From Deltaproteobacteria bacterium (lineage in GTDB: Bacteria; Myxococcota_A; UBA9160; UBA6930), in assembly GCA_028817435.1 (NCBI GenBank), contig JAPPPQ010000017.1:1-64000 (forward strand): 64,000 nucleotides of DNA, in the 5' to 3' direction. Shown in pieces: positions 10,567-22,008 of this stretch. The notes beneath the pieces were generated by a model. It saw only the letters and a list, made by a program, of their open reading frames with translations, searched no databases and had not been told where the DNA came from. Each line of letters starts with the position of its first letter. Position 1 is the stretch's first letter. Both the position numbers and the translations under genes were made by a program.

Positions 10567-10627
10567 GAAATCTCCTCGTGGCGAGCGTGCGAACTTAGCA
10601 ATACCACCGCGCGGGGTGGCATAGGCT

Positions 10628-11389
10628 ATGCTGGCCGCCATGAGCGTGGCGGCGCTGGTCCTCGGGGCGGGGCGGGGCGAGCGCTTCCGGGCGAGCCGCG
10701 GCGAGGCGGCGTGCGCGCCCGCCAAAGTCTTCGCGCCCCTGGCCGGGCGGAGCATTCTGGCGCGCTCCATCGCAGCGCTCTGCGCCGTCAGTGAGATTGA
10801 GTGGGTGCAGCCGGTGCTGCCCGCGGCGGCGCTGGAAGGCTGGGAATCGCTGCGCCGCGAGCTGGAAGCGCTGGCCGCGCAAGCCGGGGCCGCCCAGGTG
10901 GCGCAAGTGGCGCCGCCGGTGGCGGGAGGCCCCCGCCGCCGGGATTCGCTCTGCGCCGGACTCGCCGCCCTGCCGCCGCAGGCGAGCCATGTTGCGGTGC
11001 ACGACGCCGCGCGCCCCATGCTCTGCGCGGCAGATGCCGCGCGGGTGGTGCGGGCGGCGCTGGCAGAGGGCGCGGCGCTGCTCGCCGCGCCGGTGGCGGA
11101 TACCATCCACCAGGTGCGCGGCGCGCGGGTAACCGGCACGCCGCCGCGGGAAGAGTGCTGGGCGGCGCAGACGCCGCAGGTCTTCCGCCGCGATTGGCTC
11201 GCCGAAGCCCTCGCCTTTGCCGAAGGCGAAGCAGGCGCGGATTGCGCCGATACAGATGAGGCGTCGCTGGTGGCCCGGCTGGGCCGTCCGGTGCGCGTCG
11301 TGGCCGGCGCGGCGGAGAATCGCAAAATCACCACAGCGGCAGATCTGCTCGCCGCCGAGGCGTGGCTGCGCGCCGGGGGGGCGGCATGA
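10628..11389 (+). CDS. ispD: 2-C-methyl-D-erythritol 4-phosphate cytidylyltransferase
   Basis: N-terminal VLGAGRGERF, HVAVHDAARPML, DEASLVARLGRPVRVVAGAAENRKIT. Confidence 0.93.
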   Translation: MLAAMSVAALVLGAGRGERFRASRGEAACAPAKVFAPLAGRSILARSIAALCAVSEIEWVQPVLPAAALEGWESLRRELEALAAQAGAAQVAQVAPPVAGGPRRRDSLCAGLAALPPQASHVAVHDAARPMLCAADAARVVRAALAEGAALLAAPVADTIHQVRGARVTGTPPREECWAAQTPQVFRRDWLAEALAFAEGEAGADCADTDEASLVARLGRPVRVVAGAAENRKITTAADLLAAEAWLRAGGAA

Positions 11390-11883
11390 GCGAAGCCGTG
11401 CGCGTGGGGCAGGGCTTCGATGTGCACCGGCTCGCGCCGGGCCGCCCGCTGTGGCTGGGCGGAATTGAGATTCCCCACGAGCGCGGCCTGCTCGGCCACT
11501 CCGATGGCGATGTGCTGTTGCACGCCGTGGCCGATGCGCTGCTCGGCGCGCTGGGCGAAGGCGACCTGGGTCGGCACTTTCCCTCCTCCGATCCCGCCCT
11601 GGCGGGCCGCGCGAGTTCCGGTTTGTTGCGCCAGGTGGCGCAGCGCATGCGCGGCTGCGGCTTCCGCGTGGCGAATCTCGACGCCAGCATTATTGCCGAA
11701 GAGCCGCGGCTCGCGCCCTGGCAGGGCAAAATGCGCGACTCGCTGGCCGCGCTGCTCTCGGCCCCGCCCCACGCCGTCAACCTGAAGCTCAAGAGCGCGG
11801 ATGGACTCGGCGCCATTGGGCGCGGCGAGGGCATTGCCGCCCAGGCCGTGGTGTTGCTGGCGCGCGCGGGGGAAGCGCCGTGA
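11386..11883 (+). CDS. ispF: 2-C-methyl-D-erythritol 2,4-cyclodiphosphate synthase
   Basis: RVGQGFDVHRLAPG, LLGHSDGDVLLHAVADALLGALGEGDLGRHFP. Confidence 0.96.
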   Translation: MSEAVRVGQGFDVHRLAPGRPLWLGGIEIPHERGLLGHSDGDVLLHAVADALLGALGEGDLGRHFPSSDPALAGRASSGLLRQVAQRMRGCGFRVANLDASIIAEEPRLAPWQGKMRDSLAALLSAPPHAVNLKLKSADGLGAIGRGEGIAAQAVVLLARAGEAP

Positions 11884-13322
11884 GCGCGCTGCAGCTCTTC
11901 AACTCGCGCAGCCGCCGCAAGCAGCGCTTCGCCCCCCTGGAGCCGGGCCACGCGCGGGTGTATAGCTGCGGGCCGACGGTGTATTCGCCCCAGCACATCG
12001 GCAATTTGCGCTCCTGTGTTTTTGCGGATTTGCTGAAGCGCGCGCTGCTGGCCGAAGGGCTGCGCGTGACTCATGTGATCAACATTACCGATGTGGGGCA
12101 CCTGAGCGACGACGCCGACGCCGGCGATGACAAGATGGAGCGCGCCGCGCGGGAGAGCGGGCGGCGCGCCTCGGAGATCGCCGCCGAATTCAGCGCGCAG
12201 TGGAACCGCGACCGGCGCGCGCTCAACTGCCTGGAACCCGAGGTGTTGTGCCGGGCTACCGAGCACATTTCCGAGCAGATTGAGATGATCCGCCGCATTG
12301 AGGCGCAAGGCGCTTGCTACCGCATTGCCGATGGAATTTACTTCGACATTGCGAGCTTTCCGCGCTACGCCGAACTGGCGCGGCTTCCGCTGGAAGCGCA
12401 GCGCGGCAGCGCGCGTATGCAAGAGGCGGTGCCCGGCAAGCGCCACCCTGCAGATTTCGCGCTGTGGAAATTCGCCCAGCCCGGCGTGCAGCGGCAGCAG
12501 GAATGGGACTCGGACTGGGGGCGCGGCTTTCCCGGCTGGCACATCGAGTGCTCGGCAATGAGCACCCGCTATCTGGGCGAGCAATTCGATATTCACACCG
12601 GCGGCGTGGAGCACCTGCCGGTGCATCACAGCAACGAGCTCGCCCAGAGCGAAACGGCGCTGGGCGTTCACCCCTGGGTGCAGTTCTGGATGCACCACGA
12701 CTGGATTGTCTTCGGCGGCGAAAAGCTCTCGAAATCCCGGGGCGGCGCGCCGCTGCTGCAAGATTTGCAGCGCGCGGGGGTGCCGCCGCTGGCCTACCGC
12801 TACTTTTTGTTGCAGGCGCACTACCGCAAGCAGCAGCACTGGGGGCCGGAGGCCATTGAAGCGGCGGCGCGGGGTTATCGGCGGTTGCTGGCGCAGAGTC
12901 AGCCGCTGCGCGCCGCGCGGGGCGAGGCCGCTGCCGCCGCCGAGGCCCGGCTGGCGCCCTGGCGCGAGGACTTTCGCGCCGCCGTGCGCGACGATTTGAA
13001 CGCGCCCCGCGCCCTCGCCCTGGCGGCCCGGGCCGCCAGGGAGGAATCCCTCAGCGCGGCGGAGCGCTGCGCGCTGCTGGAAGAGTTCGACCGCTGGCTG
13101 GGACTCGATTTGCTGGCCGCGCCCGCTGCGCCCACCGAGCCCGCCGCGCTGGATGCGGGCGCGGCCGCAGAGGCCGCGCAGATTGAGGCGCAGCTGGCCG
13201 AGCGCGAGGCCGCGCGCAAGCGCCGCGACTTTGCCGCCGCCGACCGCATCCGGGACGAGCTGGCCGCCGGGGGCATTGTCATTGAGGACACGCCGGCAGG
13301 CCCCGTCTGGCGCCGCCGCTGA
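11880..13322 (+). CDS. cysS: Cysteinyl-tRNA synthetase
   Basis: [44 protein letters not shown] motifs. Confidence 0.96.
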   Translation: MSALQLFNSRSRRKQRFAPLEPGHARVYSCGPTVYSPQHIGNLRSCVFADLLKRALLAEGLRVTHVINITDVGHLSDDADAGDDKMERAARESGRRASEIAAEFSAQWNRDRRALNCLEPEVLCRATEHISEQIEMIRRIEAQGACYRIADGIYFDIASFPRYAELARLPLEAQRGSARMQEAVPGKRHPADFALWKFAQPGVQRQQEWDSDWGRGFPGWHIECSAMSTRYLGEQFDIHTGGVEHLPVHHSNELAQSETALGVHPWVQFWMHHDWIVFGGEKLSKSRGGAPLLQDLQRAGVPPLAYRYFLLQAHYRKQQHWGPEAIEAAARGYRRLLAQSQPLRAARGEAAAAAEARLAPWREDFRAAVRDDLNAPRALALAARAAREESLSAAERCALLEEFDRWLGLDLLAAPAAPTEPAALDAGAAAEAAQIEAQLAEREAARKRRDFAAADRIRDELAAGGIVIEDTPAGPVWRRR

Positions 13323-13356
13323 GCGCCCGCCGCCGCGCGCCGCTACCCTGCGCCCC

Positions 13357-15357
13357 GTGGAGCGCTTTCAACTGCAGAGCGAGCACCAGCCCTGCGGCGA
13401 CCAGCCCCGGGCCATTGCCGAGCTGGTGCAGGGCGTGCGCACCGGCGCATCTCACCAGACGCTGCTCGGCGTCACCGGCAGCGGCAAATCCTTCACCATG
13501 GCCTGCGTCATCGAGGCGCTGAACCGCCCGGCGCTGGTCATGGCGCCCAACAAGACTCTCGCCGCGCAGCTCTACGGCGAATTCAAATCGCTGTTTCCAG
13601 AGAACGCCGTCGAGTATTTCGTCTCCTATTACGATTACTATCAGCCCGAGGCATACATTCCCTCTTCCGATACCTACATTGAGAAGGATTCCTCGGTCAA
13701 CGACGAGATAGACAAGCTGCGGCACTCCGCCACCCATGCGCTGATGTCGCGCCGCGATGTGCTGGTGGTGGCCAGCGTCTCCTGCATTTACGGGCTGGGT
13801 TCGCCCGCCAGCTACGGCGAGCACCGCGCCTTTTTGCAGGTGGGCGATTCGCTGGACCGCGACGACCTGTTGCGCCGCCTGGTGTCCATGCTCTACGCCC
13901 GAAACGATACCGATTTTCAGCGCGGTTCTTTTCGCGTGCGCGGCGATGTGGTGGAGGTGATTCCGCAATACGAGAGCGAAAAGGCGCTGCGCATCGAGTT
14001 CTTCGGCGACGAGATCGAAGCCCTCGCCGAAATTGATCCGTTGCGCGGCAAGGTGCTGGCGCGCCCCCGGCGCGCGATGATCTACCCGGCCAGTCACTAT
14101 GTGGCCGGCGAAGACCGCATTGCCCGGGCCTGCCAGGGCGTGCGCGCAGAACTGGCCGAGCGCCTCGCCGCGCTGCGCAACGAGAGCAAGCTGCTCGAGG
14201 CGCAGCGCCTGGAACAGCGGACGCTCTACGACCTGGAGAGTCTGGAAGAGATGGGCTTTTGCCATGGCGTGGAGAATTACTCGCGCTGGCTCGACGGCCG
14301 CGGGCCGGGCGAAACGCCCTACACGCTCTACGATTATTTCCCCGACGATATTCTCGTCTTCCTCGACGAGAGCCATGTGAGCGTGCCGCAAATTGGCGGC
14401 ATGTTCCGCGGCGACCGGGCGCGCAAGGAGACGCTGGTGGAATTCGGCTTCCGGCTGCCCTCGGCCCTGGACAACCGCCCGTTGCGCTTTGAAGAATGGG
14501 AGCAGCGCGCCCGGCAGCGCATTTATGTTTCCGCCACGCCGGGAGATTACGAAATGCAGCGCTGCGGCGGCGCGGTGGTGGAGCAGATTATCCGGCCCAC
14601 CGGGCTGGTGGATCCGCAGGTTTCCATGCGTCCCGCCAGCGGGCAGGTGGACGATCTGCTCGCAGAAATTCGCGCCCGCGTCGCCGCTTCCGAGCGCGTG
14701 CTGGTCACGACCCTTACCAAGCGCATGGCCGAAGAGCTCACCGATTACTACGCCGAGCAGGGCGTGCGGGTGCGCTACCTGCACAGCGACATTCAGACCA
14801 TTGAGCGCAGCGAAATCATCCGCGAATTGCGCGAGGGGCAATTCGATGTGCTGGTGGGCATCAACCTGTTGCGCGAAGGGCTCGACATTCCCGAGGTTTC
14901 GCTGGTGGCGATTCTCGACGCCGACAAGGAGGGCTTTCTGCGCTCCACGCGCTCGTTGATTCAGACCATCGGCCGCGCGGCGCGCAATGTGAACGGCGCG
15001 GTGCTGCTCTACGCCGATACCGAGACGCGCTCGATCCGCGAGACCATGGCCGAGACCGAGCGCCGCCGCGCCGTGCAGCTTCGCTACAACAAAGAGCACG
15101 GCATTACGCCGCAGACGGTGCGCAAGAAGATCTCGAGCCTGCGCGATTCCATTTGGGAGGCGGACTATGTGACCGTCGAAAAGCGCGGGGAGGACGAGCG
15201 CGCCGCGCCGCAGGTGCCCGCCCACGAGATTCCCGCGCTGGTCGAGACATTGCGCCGCGAAATGCGCGAAGCGGCCGCCAAGCTCGAATACGAGCGCGCG
15301 GCGGAGCTGCGCGACCGCATCCGCGCCCTCGACCAGGAGCGCCTGCGGGCTGTCTGA
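13357..15357 (+). CDS. uvrB: Excinuclease ABC subunit B
   Basis: [50 protein letters not shown]-terminal UVR domain; GTG start inferred. Confidence 0.97.
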   Translation: MERFQLQSEHQPCGDQPRAIAELVQGVRTGASHQTLLGVTGSGKSFTMACVIEALNRPALVMAPNKTLAAQLYGEFKSLFPENAVEYFVSYYDYYQPEAYIPSSDTYIEKDSSVNDEIDKLRHSATHALMSRRDVLVVASVSCIYGLGSPASYGEHRAFLQVGDSLDRDDLLRRLVSMLYARNDTDFQRGSFRVRGDVVEVIPQYESEKALRIEFFGDEIEALAEIDPLRGKVLARPRRAMIYPASHYVAGEDRIARACQGVRAELAERLAALRNESKLLEAQRLEQRTLYDLESLEEMGFCHGVENYSRWLDGRGPGETPYTLYDYFPDDILVFLDESHVSVPQIGGMFRGDRARKETLVEFGFRLPSALDNRPLRFEEWEQRARQRIYVSATPGDYEMQRCGGAVVEQIIRPTGLVDPQVSMRPASGQVDDLLAEIRARVAASERVLVTTLTKRMAEELTDYYAEQGVRVRYLHSDIQTIERSEIIRELREGQFDVLVGINLLREGLDIPEVSLVAILDADKEGFLRSTRSLIQTIGRAARNVNGAVLLYADTETRSIRETMAETERRRAVQLRYNKEHGITPQTVRKKISSLRDSIWEADYVTVEKRGEDERAAPQVPAHEIPALVETLRREMREAAAKLEYERAAELRDRIRALDQERLRAV

Positions 15358-15358
15358 G

Positions 15359-17233
15359 GTGGAATCCGCACTGGCCGAGCGCCTCGCCTCGCTGCCGGCG
15401 CGGCCCGGCGTCTATTTGATGAAAAACGCCCGCGGCAAGGTGCTGTATGTGGGCAAGGCGCAGAGCCTGCGCAGCCGGGTGCGCTCTTACTTCGGCGCGG
15501 GCGGCGGCGGAAACTTCCGCGCGCCCCGGCTGTTGCGCGAAGTGGCGGAGGTGTCGGTGCTGGTGACGCCCAGCGTGAAAGAGGCGCTGCTGCTGGAAAA
15601 CGAACTGATCAAGCAGCACAAGCCGGGCTTCAATGTCCGGCTGCGCGACGATAAGCAATACCTGGGCCTGCGCCTCGATCTGCGCGAAGACTGGCCGCGG
15701 CTGCGCACGGTGCGGCGCTTCAAGAACGACGGCGCGCTCTATTTCGGCCCCTACACCTCCAGCGCGGCGCTGAAGCACTCGCTTTCGAATTTGCGCAAGC
15801 TGTTTCCGCTGCGAAGCTGCAGCGACGGCGTGTTCCGCGATTACGCCCGGCGCGGGCGTCCCTGCATTGAATACGAAATGAAGCGCTGCCCGGGTCCCTG
15901 TTGCGGGCTGGCCGGCGAGTCGCAGTATGCAGAATTGCTGCGCGGCACCGAACTTTTTTTGCGCGGGCGCTCCCGCGAACTGCTGCACTCGCTGCAGCAG
16001 CGCATGAGCGCCGCCGCCGCGGCGGAGCGCTTCGAAGAGGCCGCGCAGTTGCGCGACCGCATTGCCGGGGTGGAGCAGACCATCGAGCAGCAGCAGATCA
16101 TCGGCGCGCCACATTTGGACCGCGATGTCTTTGCGCTGGCGCGCCGCGCGGGCGAGGTGCAGCTGCAGATTTTGCATATCCGCGAAGGCCGCGTAATCGG
16201 CGCAGCCGCCCACAGCTTTTCCGGAGTCGAAGTGGGCGACGCCGCGGTGCTGGCCTCTTTTCTCGGCCAGTTTTACGCGGGCGCGGGGCGGCAGGCGCCG
16301 GCAGAGGTGCTGGTTTCGCTGGCGCTGGACGATGACGGCGCGCTGGCGGCGCTGCTGGGCGAGCGGGCCGGGCGCGCAATTGCGGTGCGCGTGCCCCGGC
16401 GCGGCGCGCCGCGCCGCCTGTTGGAAATGGCGGTGAACAACGCCGAGCTGGCGCTGTCGCAGCGCATCGAAGCGCGGCAGAGTCTGGAATCCGCCATTGC
16501 CGAACTGCGCGAGCGCTTGCGCCTTTCGCGCCCGCCCCGGCGCATCGAGTGTTACGATGTCTCGAACCTGCAGGGAACGCTGGCGGTGGCGAGCCGCGTC
16601 GCCTTCGAGGACGGCCGCCCCCACAAAAACGGCTACCGCCGCTACCGCATTCGCCAGGCCGCCGCCGGTGACGATCTCGCCTGTTTGCGCGAGGTGCTGG
16701 AGCGCAGGCTGGCGCGGCGGGAGAGCGAGCCGTTGCCCGACCTGTTGGTGGTGGATGGCGGGCGCGGCCAGCTCGGCGTGGCCTCTGCGCTGCTCGGCGA
16801 TTTGGGGATTGCGCTGGACCACATTGGACTCGCCAAAGAGCGCGAGGGCGCGGGGCCGGCCGCCCGGGTGAAGCGCTCGGGCGGACTCAAGGCCGAGCGC
16901 ATCTTTTTGCCGGGCCGCAAGAATCCCGTGCTGTTGCCGCCGAGTTCCCGGGGCATGCTGTTGCTGCAGCGCGTGCGCGACGAGGCCCACCGCTTCGCCA
17001 TTGAGTTTCAGCGCGCGCTGCGCAACAAGGCGGGCCTCACTTCCATTCTCGACGAGATTCCCGGCATCGGCCCGCAAAAGCGCCGCGCGCTGTTGCGCGC
17101 ACTGGGCTCTCTGCGCCGGGTGCGCGAGGCCCATGCCGCCGAGCTTTCGCAGATTGCCGGCCTTTCGGAGCGCGACGCCCACGCCATCCACAGCTTCTTC
17201 CGCGCACTGGACGAGCCCGCCCCCGAAAGCTGA
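15359..17233 (+). CDS. uvrC: Excinuclease ABC subunit C
   Basis: GIY-YIG domain PGVYLMKNARGKVLYVGKAQSLRSRVRSYF; RIECYDVSNLQGT; C-terminal HhH. Confidence 0.97.
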   Translation: MESALAERLASLPARPGVYLMKNARGKVLYVGKAQSLRSRVRSYFGAGGGGNFRAPRLLREVAEVSVLVTPSVKEALLLENELIKQHKPGFNVRLRDDKQYLGLRLDLREDWPRLRTVRRFKNDGALYFGPYTSSAALKHSLSNLRKLFPLRSCSDGVFRDYARRGRPCIEYEMKRCPGPCCGLAGESQYAELLRGTELFLRGRSRELLHSLQQRMSAAAAAERFEEAAQLRDRIAGVEQTIEQQQIIGAPHLDRDVFALARRAGEVQLQILHIREGRVIGAAAHSFSGVEVGDAAVLASFLGQFYAGAGRQAPAEVLVSLALDDDGALAALLGERAGRAIAVRVPRRGAPRRLLEMAVNNAELALSQRIEARQSLESAIAELRERLRLSRPPRRIECYDVSNLQGTLAVASRVAFEDGRPHKNGYRRYRIRQAAAGDDLACLREVLERRLARRESEPLPDLLVVDGGRGQLGVASALLGDLGIALDHIGLAKEREGAGPAARVKRSGGLKAERIFLPGRKNPVLLPPSSRGMLLLQRVRDEAHRFAIEFQRALRNKAGLTSILDEIPGIGPQKRRALLRALGSLRRVREAHAAELSQIAGLSERDAHAIHSFFRALDEPAPES

Positions 17234-17265
17234 CCCGCGGAAGTTGCGGCGGCGCGCGGTGGGGC

Positions 17266-20190
17266 GTGTTGCAGTTGGGCGCGGCGCGCGCAATCGGGCG
17301 CGTGCAGTCGCGCGTGCGGTGGTGGGGCGCGCGGGCGGGGCGCGGTAAACTGGGGGCTGCTTTCGCCAACTCCGGTCCCGCGGAGTGGGTTCTGCGTTTC
17401 TGGTTGCCGTTGCTGGTGCTCGCACTGGCGCTGGGGATTTTTGCCGCCGATGCGCTGGCCCTTGCGCCCGGCGCGGCGCTCGCGCCCGCTGTGGCCGGCG
17501 GGGCGCTGGCGGCCTGCGCGCTGCGGCGGCCGCGCCTGCGCTTTGCCGCCGCGCTGTGCATTGCCTGGGCCGCCGGCGCATTGTCGCTCTCGCTGCGCTT
17601 TGCCGCCGCAACGCCCGTCCCCGCCGCGCCCACAACCGCCGTGGTAGAGGCGCGCATTGCAGAGCGCACGCGCCTGCCCGGCGGCCACCAGCGCCTGTTG
17701 CTGCGCGAGCTGCGCGAAGTCGAGCCGCGCACCGCGCCCACCCCCGGCGCGCAGCCCGGGCCTGCAGGCGAGTCGCCCCCCGGCGGCCCGCGTTCGGCCG
17801 CCGCGCCCCCGTTCCGGCTGCCGCGCGCCGTCCACCTCTACGCGCCCGGCCCGCCGGAGGCAGACGGCGCGGCAAAGGCAGCCGGCGCGGTGGAAAGCAG
17901 CGGCCCGCCGGGCGCTGGCGAGCCGCCGGAGATTGAGAGCGCGGCGCAGATTGAGAGCGTGACGGAAATTGGCGCGGTGCCGCTTGGTTCGCGGGTGCGG
18001 GCGGCGCTGGTGATGCAGGCCGCGCCGGGGCTGCGCAATCCCGGCGGGCGCGATGCGCGGCGGGCGCTGGCCCGGCGCGGCATTGGCGCGCGCGCCCGTC
18101 TCAAACATCCCCGCCTGTTCGCCGTGGTGGCGCCGCCGCGCTGCCCCCCATGTGCGGCGCTTGCGGCGCGGCGGCAGGCCGCGGCGCAGCGGCTGGAGGC
18201 CGAGGGCAGGGGAGGCGCGCTGCTCGCGGCGCTCTCGCTGGGCGCGCGCAGCGGCCTGCCGCAGCCGTTGCAAGACGCCGCCGGGCGCACGGGGCTGGCC
18301 CATCTGTTGGCCGTTTCGGGGCTGCACCTGGCGCTGGTGGCCGGAGCCGCCTTCGCCCCGGCGCGCCTGGTGCTGGCTTTTGCGCCGGGGGTGCGCCGCG
18401 ATGCCCGGCGGCTGGCGCTGCTGGCCGCGCTGGCGGCCGGCCTGGTCTACGGCTGGCTGGCGGGTTTCGGCGTGCCCATGCGCCGGGCCTTGGTCTTTCT
18501 CGCCGCCTGGGGAGCGGCCAGCGCCGCGCGCCGCCCCATCGGCAATCTCTCGCGGCTGGCCTGGGGGGCGTGCGCCGTGCTGGTGTGGGATCCCGCCGCG
18601 CTCTTTTCCCCCGGCGCGCAGCTCTCTTTCGCCGCCGCCGCCGGCCTTATGCTGGGCCGCGGCCCCGCAAACTCCACCGCCGCCGCAGATTCCGCGCCGC
18701 GCGGGGCTGCGGAAGGCGCGCCGCGCGGCATGGCGTGGTTGCGGGGCTGGGCCGCATTGGCGCTGGATGCCTGGCCGCGCAGCCGGGCCGGGCCGGCTGG
18801 CGCCATGCTGCTTCGCACTTCGGCGGGGGCGGTAGCCGCGACAGCGCCGCTGGCCGCGCACCACTTCGGCGGCGCTTCTCCCATCGGCTGGCTGGCAAAC
18901 CTGCTGGCCGTTCCCCTTACCGCGCTGGTGCTGTTGCCGCTGGCGCTCTGCGCGGCCGCGCTGGCGTTGCTTGCGCCCAACAGCGCGGCGGCGGCGTGGC
19001 TGCTTCCGGCGGCGGCGCAGGTGGGAGAGCTGGCCGCCGCCGCCGTGCAGTCCTGGGCCCGGCACGCGCCCGCCGCATCGGCCGCCGCCCCTGCGCCCTG
19101 GCTCTTCTTCGCCGCCGCACTGCTGGCGCTGCCCACGCTGCGCGCGCGGCGCACGCTGTGGCGGCTTTTTGGCGCGCTGGCCATTTGCCTCGCCGTTGCG
19201 CTGGGGCCATCGGCGCCGCTGCATCCGCCCCCGCCCCGGGTGGTGTTTTTAGATGTGGGGCACGGCGACGCCGTGCTGGTGCAGGGCCGCCGCGCCGCCG
19301 TGCTGGTAGATGCGGGCGCGGCCTGGCCGCACGGGCCGGATTACGGCGCATTCAGCGTGTTGCCCGCGCTGCGCGCGCTGGGCGTCCGCCGCCTGGATTT
19401 GGCGGTGCTGAGCCACGGAGATTTGGACCACCGCGGCGGGCTGCCCAGTGTGCTGCGCGGCGTTCCCACCGCGCTGCTGTGGTTGCCGCCGGGCGGGCGC
19501 GGCGATCCCGCCCTGGCCGAACTGCGCGCCGCCGCCCGCGCCCACGGCACGCAAATTGCCGAGCGAGGCCTGGGCGCACCCCCGCAACAGGTGGGCGATT
19601 TGCTGCTGCGCCCGCTGTGGCCGCCTCGCGGCGTCGCCGCGCCCGTCAACGAGCGCTCGCTGGTGCTCGAAGTTTCGCTGACGAGCGGTGGGCGGCGATT
19701 GCTGCTGACCGGCGACATCGGCGCGCGCAGCGAGCGCACCCTGCTCGCACATCACACCGCGCCCGGCGCGCGCGATAACCCCGGCGCGCCAGTTGCGCCC
19801 GGTGCGCCCGGCGTGCGCGGTGTGCGCGGCGTGCGCGGCGAAGTGCTGAAGCTGGCGCACCACGGCAGCCGCACATCCAGCCACGCCAAATTTCTCGACG
19901 CCGTAGCGCCGCGCCTCGCCATCGTCTCCGCCCCCCTGCGCGGGCGCTTCGGTATGCCCCACCCCGAGGTAACCAGCGGCCTTTCCGCGCGCCGCATCCC
20001 CTGGCTGTGGACCGGCCGCGACGGCGCAGTGCTGATCCCCCTGGAAGGCCCACTGTGCGCCCGCCGCTTCGCCACCCCTCCCCCCCACACAAAACACAGC
20101 CCCACAACCATCCCCACTTGTGAAGCGCTTGGGGGGCCGCCACCTCCCCGCGCAGCCCCGGTTTCCCGGCAGCCAACGGCACGCGAATGA
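17266..20190 (+). CDS. comEC: ComEC/Rec2-family DNA internalization protein
   Basis: DUF4131-like N-terminus, competence TM domain (GLAHLLAVSGLHLALVAG), MBL domain VVFLDVGHGDAVLVQGRRAAVLVDAG; exact start uncertain. Confidence 0.9.
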   Translation: MLQLGAARAIGRVQSRVRWWGARAGRGKLGAAFANSGPAEWVLRFWLPLLVLALALGIFAADALALAPGAALAPAVAGGALAACALRRPRLRFAAALCIAWAAGALSLSLRFAAATPVPAAPTTAVVEARIAERTRLPGGHQRLLLRELREVEPRTAPTPGAQPGPAGESPPGGPRSAAAPPFRLPRAVHLYAPGPPEADGAAKAAGAVESSGPPGAGEPPEIESAAQIESVTEIGAVPLGSRVRAALVMQAAPGLRNPGGRDARRALARRGIGARARLKHPRLFAVVAPPRCPPCAALAARRQAAAQRLEAEGRGGALLAALSLGARSGLPQPLQDAAGRTGLAHLLAVSGLHLALVAGAAFAPARLVLAFAPGVRRDARRLALLAALAAGLVYGWLAGFGVPMRRALVFLAAWGAASAARRPIGNLSRLAWGACAVLVWDPAALFSPGAQLSFAAAAGLMLGRGPANSTAAADSAPRGAAEGAPRGMAWLRGWAALALDAWPRSRAGPAGAMLLRTSAGAVAATAPLAAHHFGGASPIGWLANLLAVPLTALVLLPLALCAAALALLAPNSAAAAWLLPAAAQVGELAAAAVQSWARHAPAASAAAPAPWLFFAAALLALPTLRARRTLWRLFGALAICLAVALGPSAPLHPPPPRVVFLDVGHGDAVLVQGRRAAVLVDAGAAWPHGPDYGAFSVLPALRALGVRRLDLAVLSHGDLDHRGGLPSVLRGVPTALLWLPPGGRGDPALAELRAAARAHGTQIAERGLGAPPQQVGDLLLRPLWPPRGVAAPVNERSLVLEVSLTSGGRRLLLTGDIGARSERTLLAHHTAPGARDNPGAPVAPGAPGVRGVRGVRGEVLKLAHHGSRTSSHAKFLDAVAPRLAIVSAPLRGRFGMPHPEVTSGLSARRIPWLWTGRDGAVLIPLEGPLCARRFATPPPHTKHSPTTIPTCEALGGPPPPRAAPVSRQPTARE

Positions 20191-20255
20191 CTCAAGCGCT
20201 CACCGGGGATTTTACCACACCCGCCGCAGCGCCTGTCAACACCGCGCGCCTGGGC

Positions 20256-21059
20256 TTAGCGGCCTTGCCAGCGGGGGGTGCGCTTTTCCAGGAAGGCGCG
20301 TTGGGCCTCGCGGGCGTCTTCGCTGCGGCGCAGCGGGCGGCCGATTTCTTCCTGGCGTTGGTAGGCATCGGCCAGGCGCATACCGATAATTTCGCGCAGG
20401 CCGCGGCGGGTTTCGCGCACGGCCAGGGGCGCGTTGTCTGCAATGCGCTGTGCAGTTGCCAGGGCGGTATCCAGCAGCGCGCCGGGTTCTACCAAACGAT
20501 TCACCAAGCCAATGTCGCGGGCGCGTTCGGCGTCTATGGGCTGCGCGGTCAGCAGCAGCTCGAAGGCGTGCACCCAGCCGATTTGCTGCAACAGCAACAC
20601 GCTGGCATTGCCGGTGGGGTAGAGGCCCAGCGCCACTTCTTCCAGCGCAAAGGTGGCGCCCGGCGCGGCAAAGCGAATCTCCGAAGCCAGCATCAGATCC
20701 AGCCCACCCGCGCGGGCGTGTCCGTTGATGGCGCAGATCAGTGGCGTCCGCAAATCGAAGCCCGCCAACAGCGCCGTTTCCACACTGCGCAGCCCCTCGA
20801 AGTCGCGGGCATCAATGCGCTCGCCCCGCGCAAGGCGCTGCGAAACCGGAATAGTGCTCGCCATATCCATGCCACCGCAAAACACCCGCGCGCCCGCCCC
20901 CGTCAACACCGCGCAGCGCAGCGCATCGTCGTCTGCAATCTCGCGCCATGCGTGCGCCAAATCGCAGAGCATTTGCGGATTCAGGCTGTTCGCCTTCTCG
21001 GGCCGGTCCAGCGTAACCAGCGCCACCCCCGGCTGCGGACGGTCCAGGCGAATGGACAT
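20256..21059 (-). CDS. Enoyl-CoA hydratase/isomerase family protein
   Basis: TLDRPEKANSLNPQM, INGHARAGGLDLMLASEIRFAAPGATFALEEVALGLYP. Confidence 0.92.
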   Translation of the reverse strand: MSIRLDRPQPGVALVTLDRPEKANSLNPQMLCDLAHAWREIADDDALRCAVLTGAGARVFCGGMDMASTIPVSQRLARGERIDARDFEGLRSVETALLAGFDLRTPLICAINGHARAGGLDLMLASEIRFAAPGATFALEEVALGLYPTGNASVLLLQQIGWVHAFELLLTAQPIDAERARDIGLVNRLVEPGALLDTALATAQRIADNAPLAVRETRRGLREIIGMRLADAYQRQEEIGRPLRRSEDAREAQRAFLEKRTPRWQGR

Positions 21060-21078
21060 GGCGCGAGTGTAGGCCCTT

Positions 21079-21816
21079 TCAGTAGAGGCCGAGCATTCGG
21101 CCGGCCAGGGCCAGGGTGGCGAGGGCGAGGAGGGTGCGGAGGGTGCGCTCGCTGGCGCGGATGGCCAGGCGGGGGCCGATGGCGCCGCCGAGGGCGAAGC
21201 CGATGGTCAGCACGGCGGCTTCGGGCCAGGAAATTTGTCCGGCGAACAAAAAGATGGGCAGCACGAGCAGGGTGAAGCAGAAGTTGAGCGCCACTTTGAT
21301 GGCGTTGGATTGCAGCAGGCTCGCGCCGCTCCAATGCAAGAAGTGCACAATCAGCAAGCCGGTGCCGGCCTGCAGCGCGCCGCCGTAAATGCCCATGGTG
21401 AACAGGCACAGGCTGCGGAGCCAGCCGGGCATTTTGCGGCGCGCGCCTTTTGCGGCGGGCGGGGGGCGCAGGGTGGGGATGAGCAGCAGCAGCATGGCAG
21501 CGCCGAACAACTGCTCGAAGGCGTGGTCGGGAATGCGCGAAATGACGGCTGCGCCGAGCAGCGCGCCGGAAGCCAGGGGCAGCAGCAGGGGCAGGGCGGG
21601 GCGCAGGCTCGGCACGCCTTCGCGCCCGAAGCCCCAGGTGGCTACCAGGTTTTGCACCATGACGCCGACGCGGTTGGTGCCGTTGGCAAGGCCGCCGGGC
21701 AGTCCGGCCAGGTGCAGCAGCGGCACGGTGAGCAGCGAGCCGCCGCCCGCCAGCGTGTTCACAACGCCCGCGGCGAATCCACCGCCGATCAAAAGCAGCA
21801 CGACGCCGAGTTCCAA
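21079..21816 (-). CDS. Sulfite exporter TauE/SafE family membrane protein
   Basis: GGGFAAGVVNTLAGGGSLLTVPLLHLAGLPGGLANGTNRVGV motif, multiple TM segments. Confidence 0.9.
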   Translation of the reverse strand: MELGVVLLLIGGGFAAGVVNTLAGGGSLLTVPLLHLAGLPGGLANGTNRVGVMVQNLVATWGFGREGVPSLRPALPLLLPLASGALLGAAVISRIPDHAFEQLFGAAMLLLLIPTLRPPPAAKGARRKMPGWLRSLCLFTMGIYGGALQAGTGLLIVHFLHWSGASLLQSNAIKVALNFCFTLLVLPIFLFAGQISWPEAAVLTIGFALGGAIGPRLAIRASERTLRTLLALATLALAGRMLGLY

Positions 21817-22008
21817 TCACCCCTCCCCCCGCGCCGCGCGGGCGGGGCGGAGATTACCGGAGTTGCGGCGCGGAGACGCGGCGCAAAGACGCGGGCGCGC
21901 AAAACAGGCGGCGCGCGGCGGCGCGGAAATGCGGCGCGCAGAGTTGCGGCGGCGCTGCGCTGCGCGTTTGGAGTGCGGGTAGAATGCCGCGGGAAGGAGG
22001 GCGCGGGC

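Noticed and set aside
15104-19224. Large minus-strand ORFs (923, 738 aa) opposite uvrC and comEC
   Set aside because: Same GC-driven antisense artefact; the + strand products are clear UvrC and ComEC.
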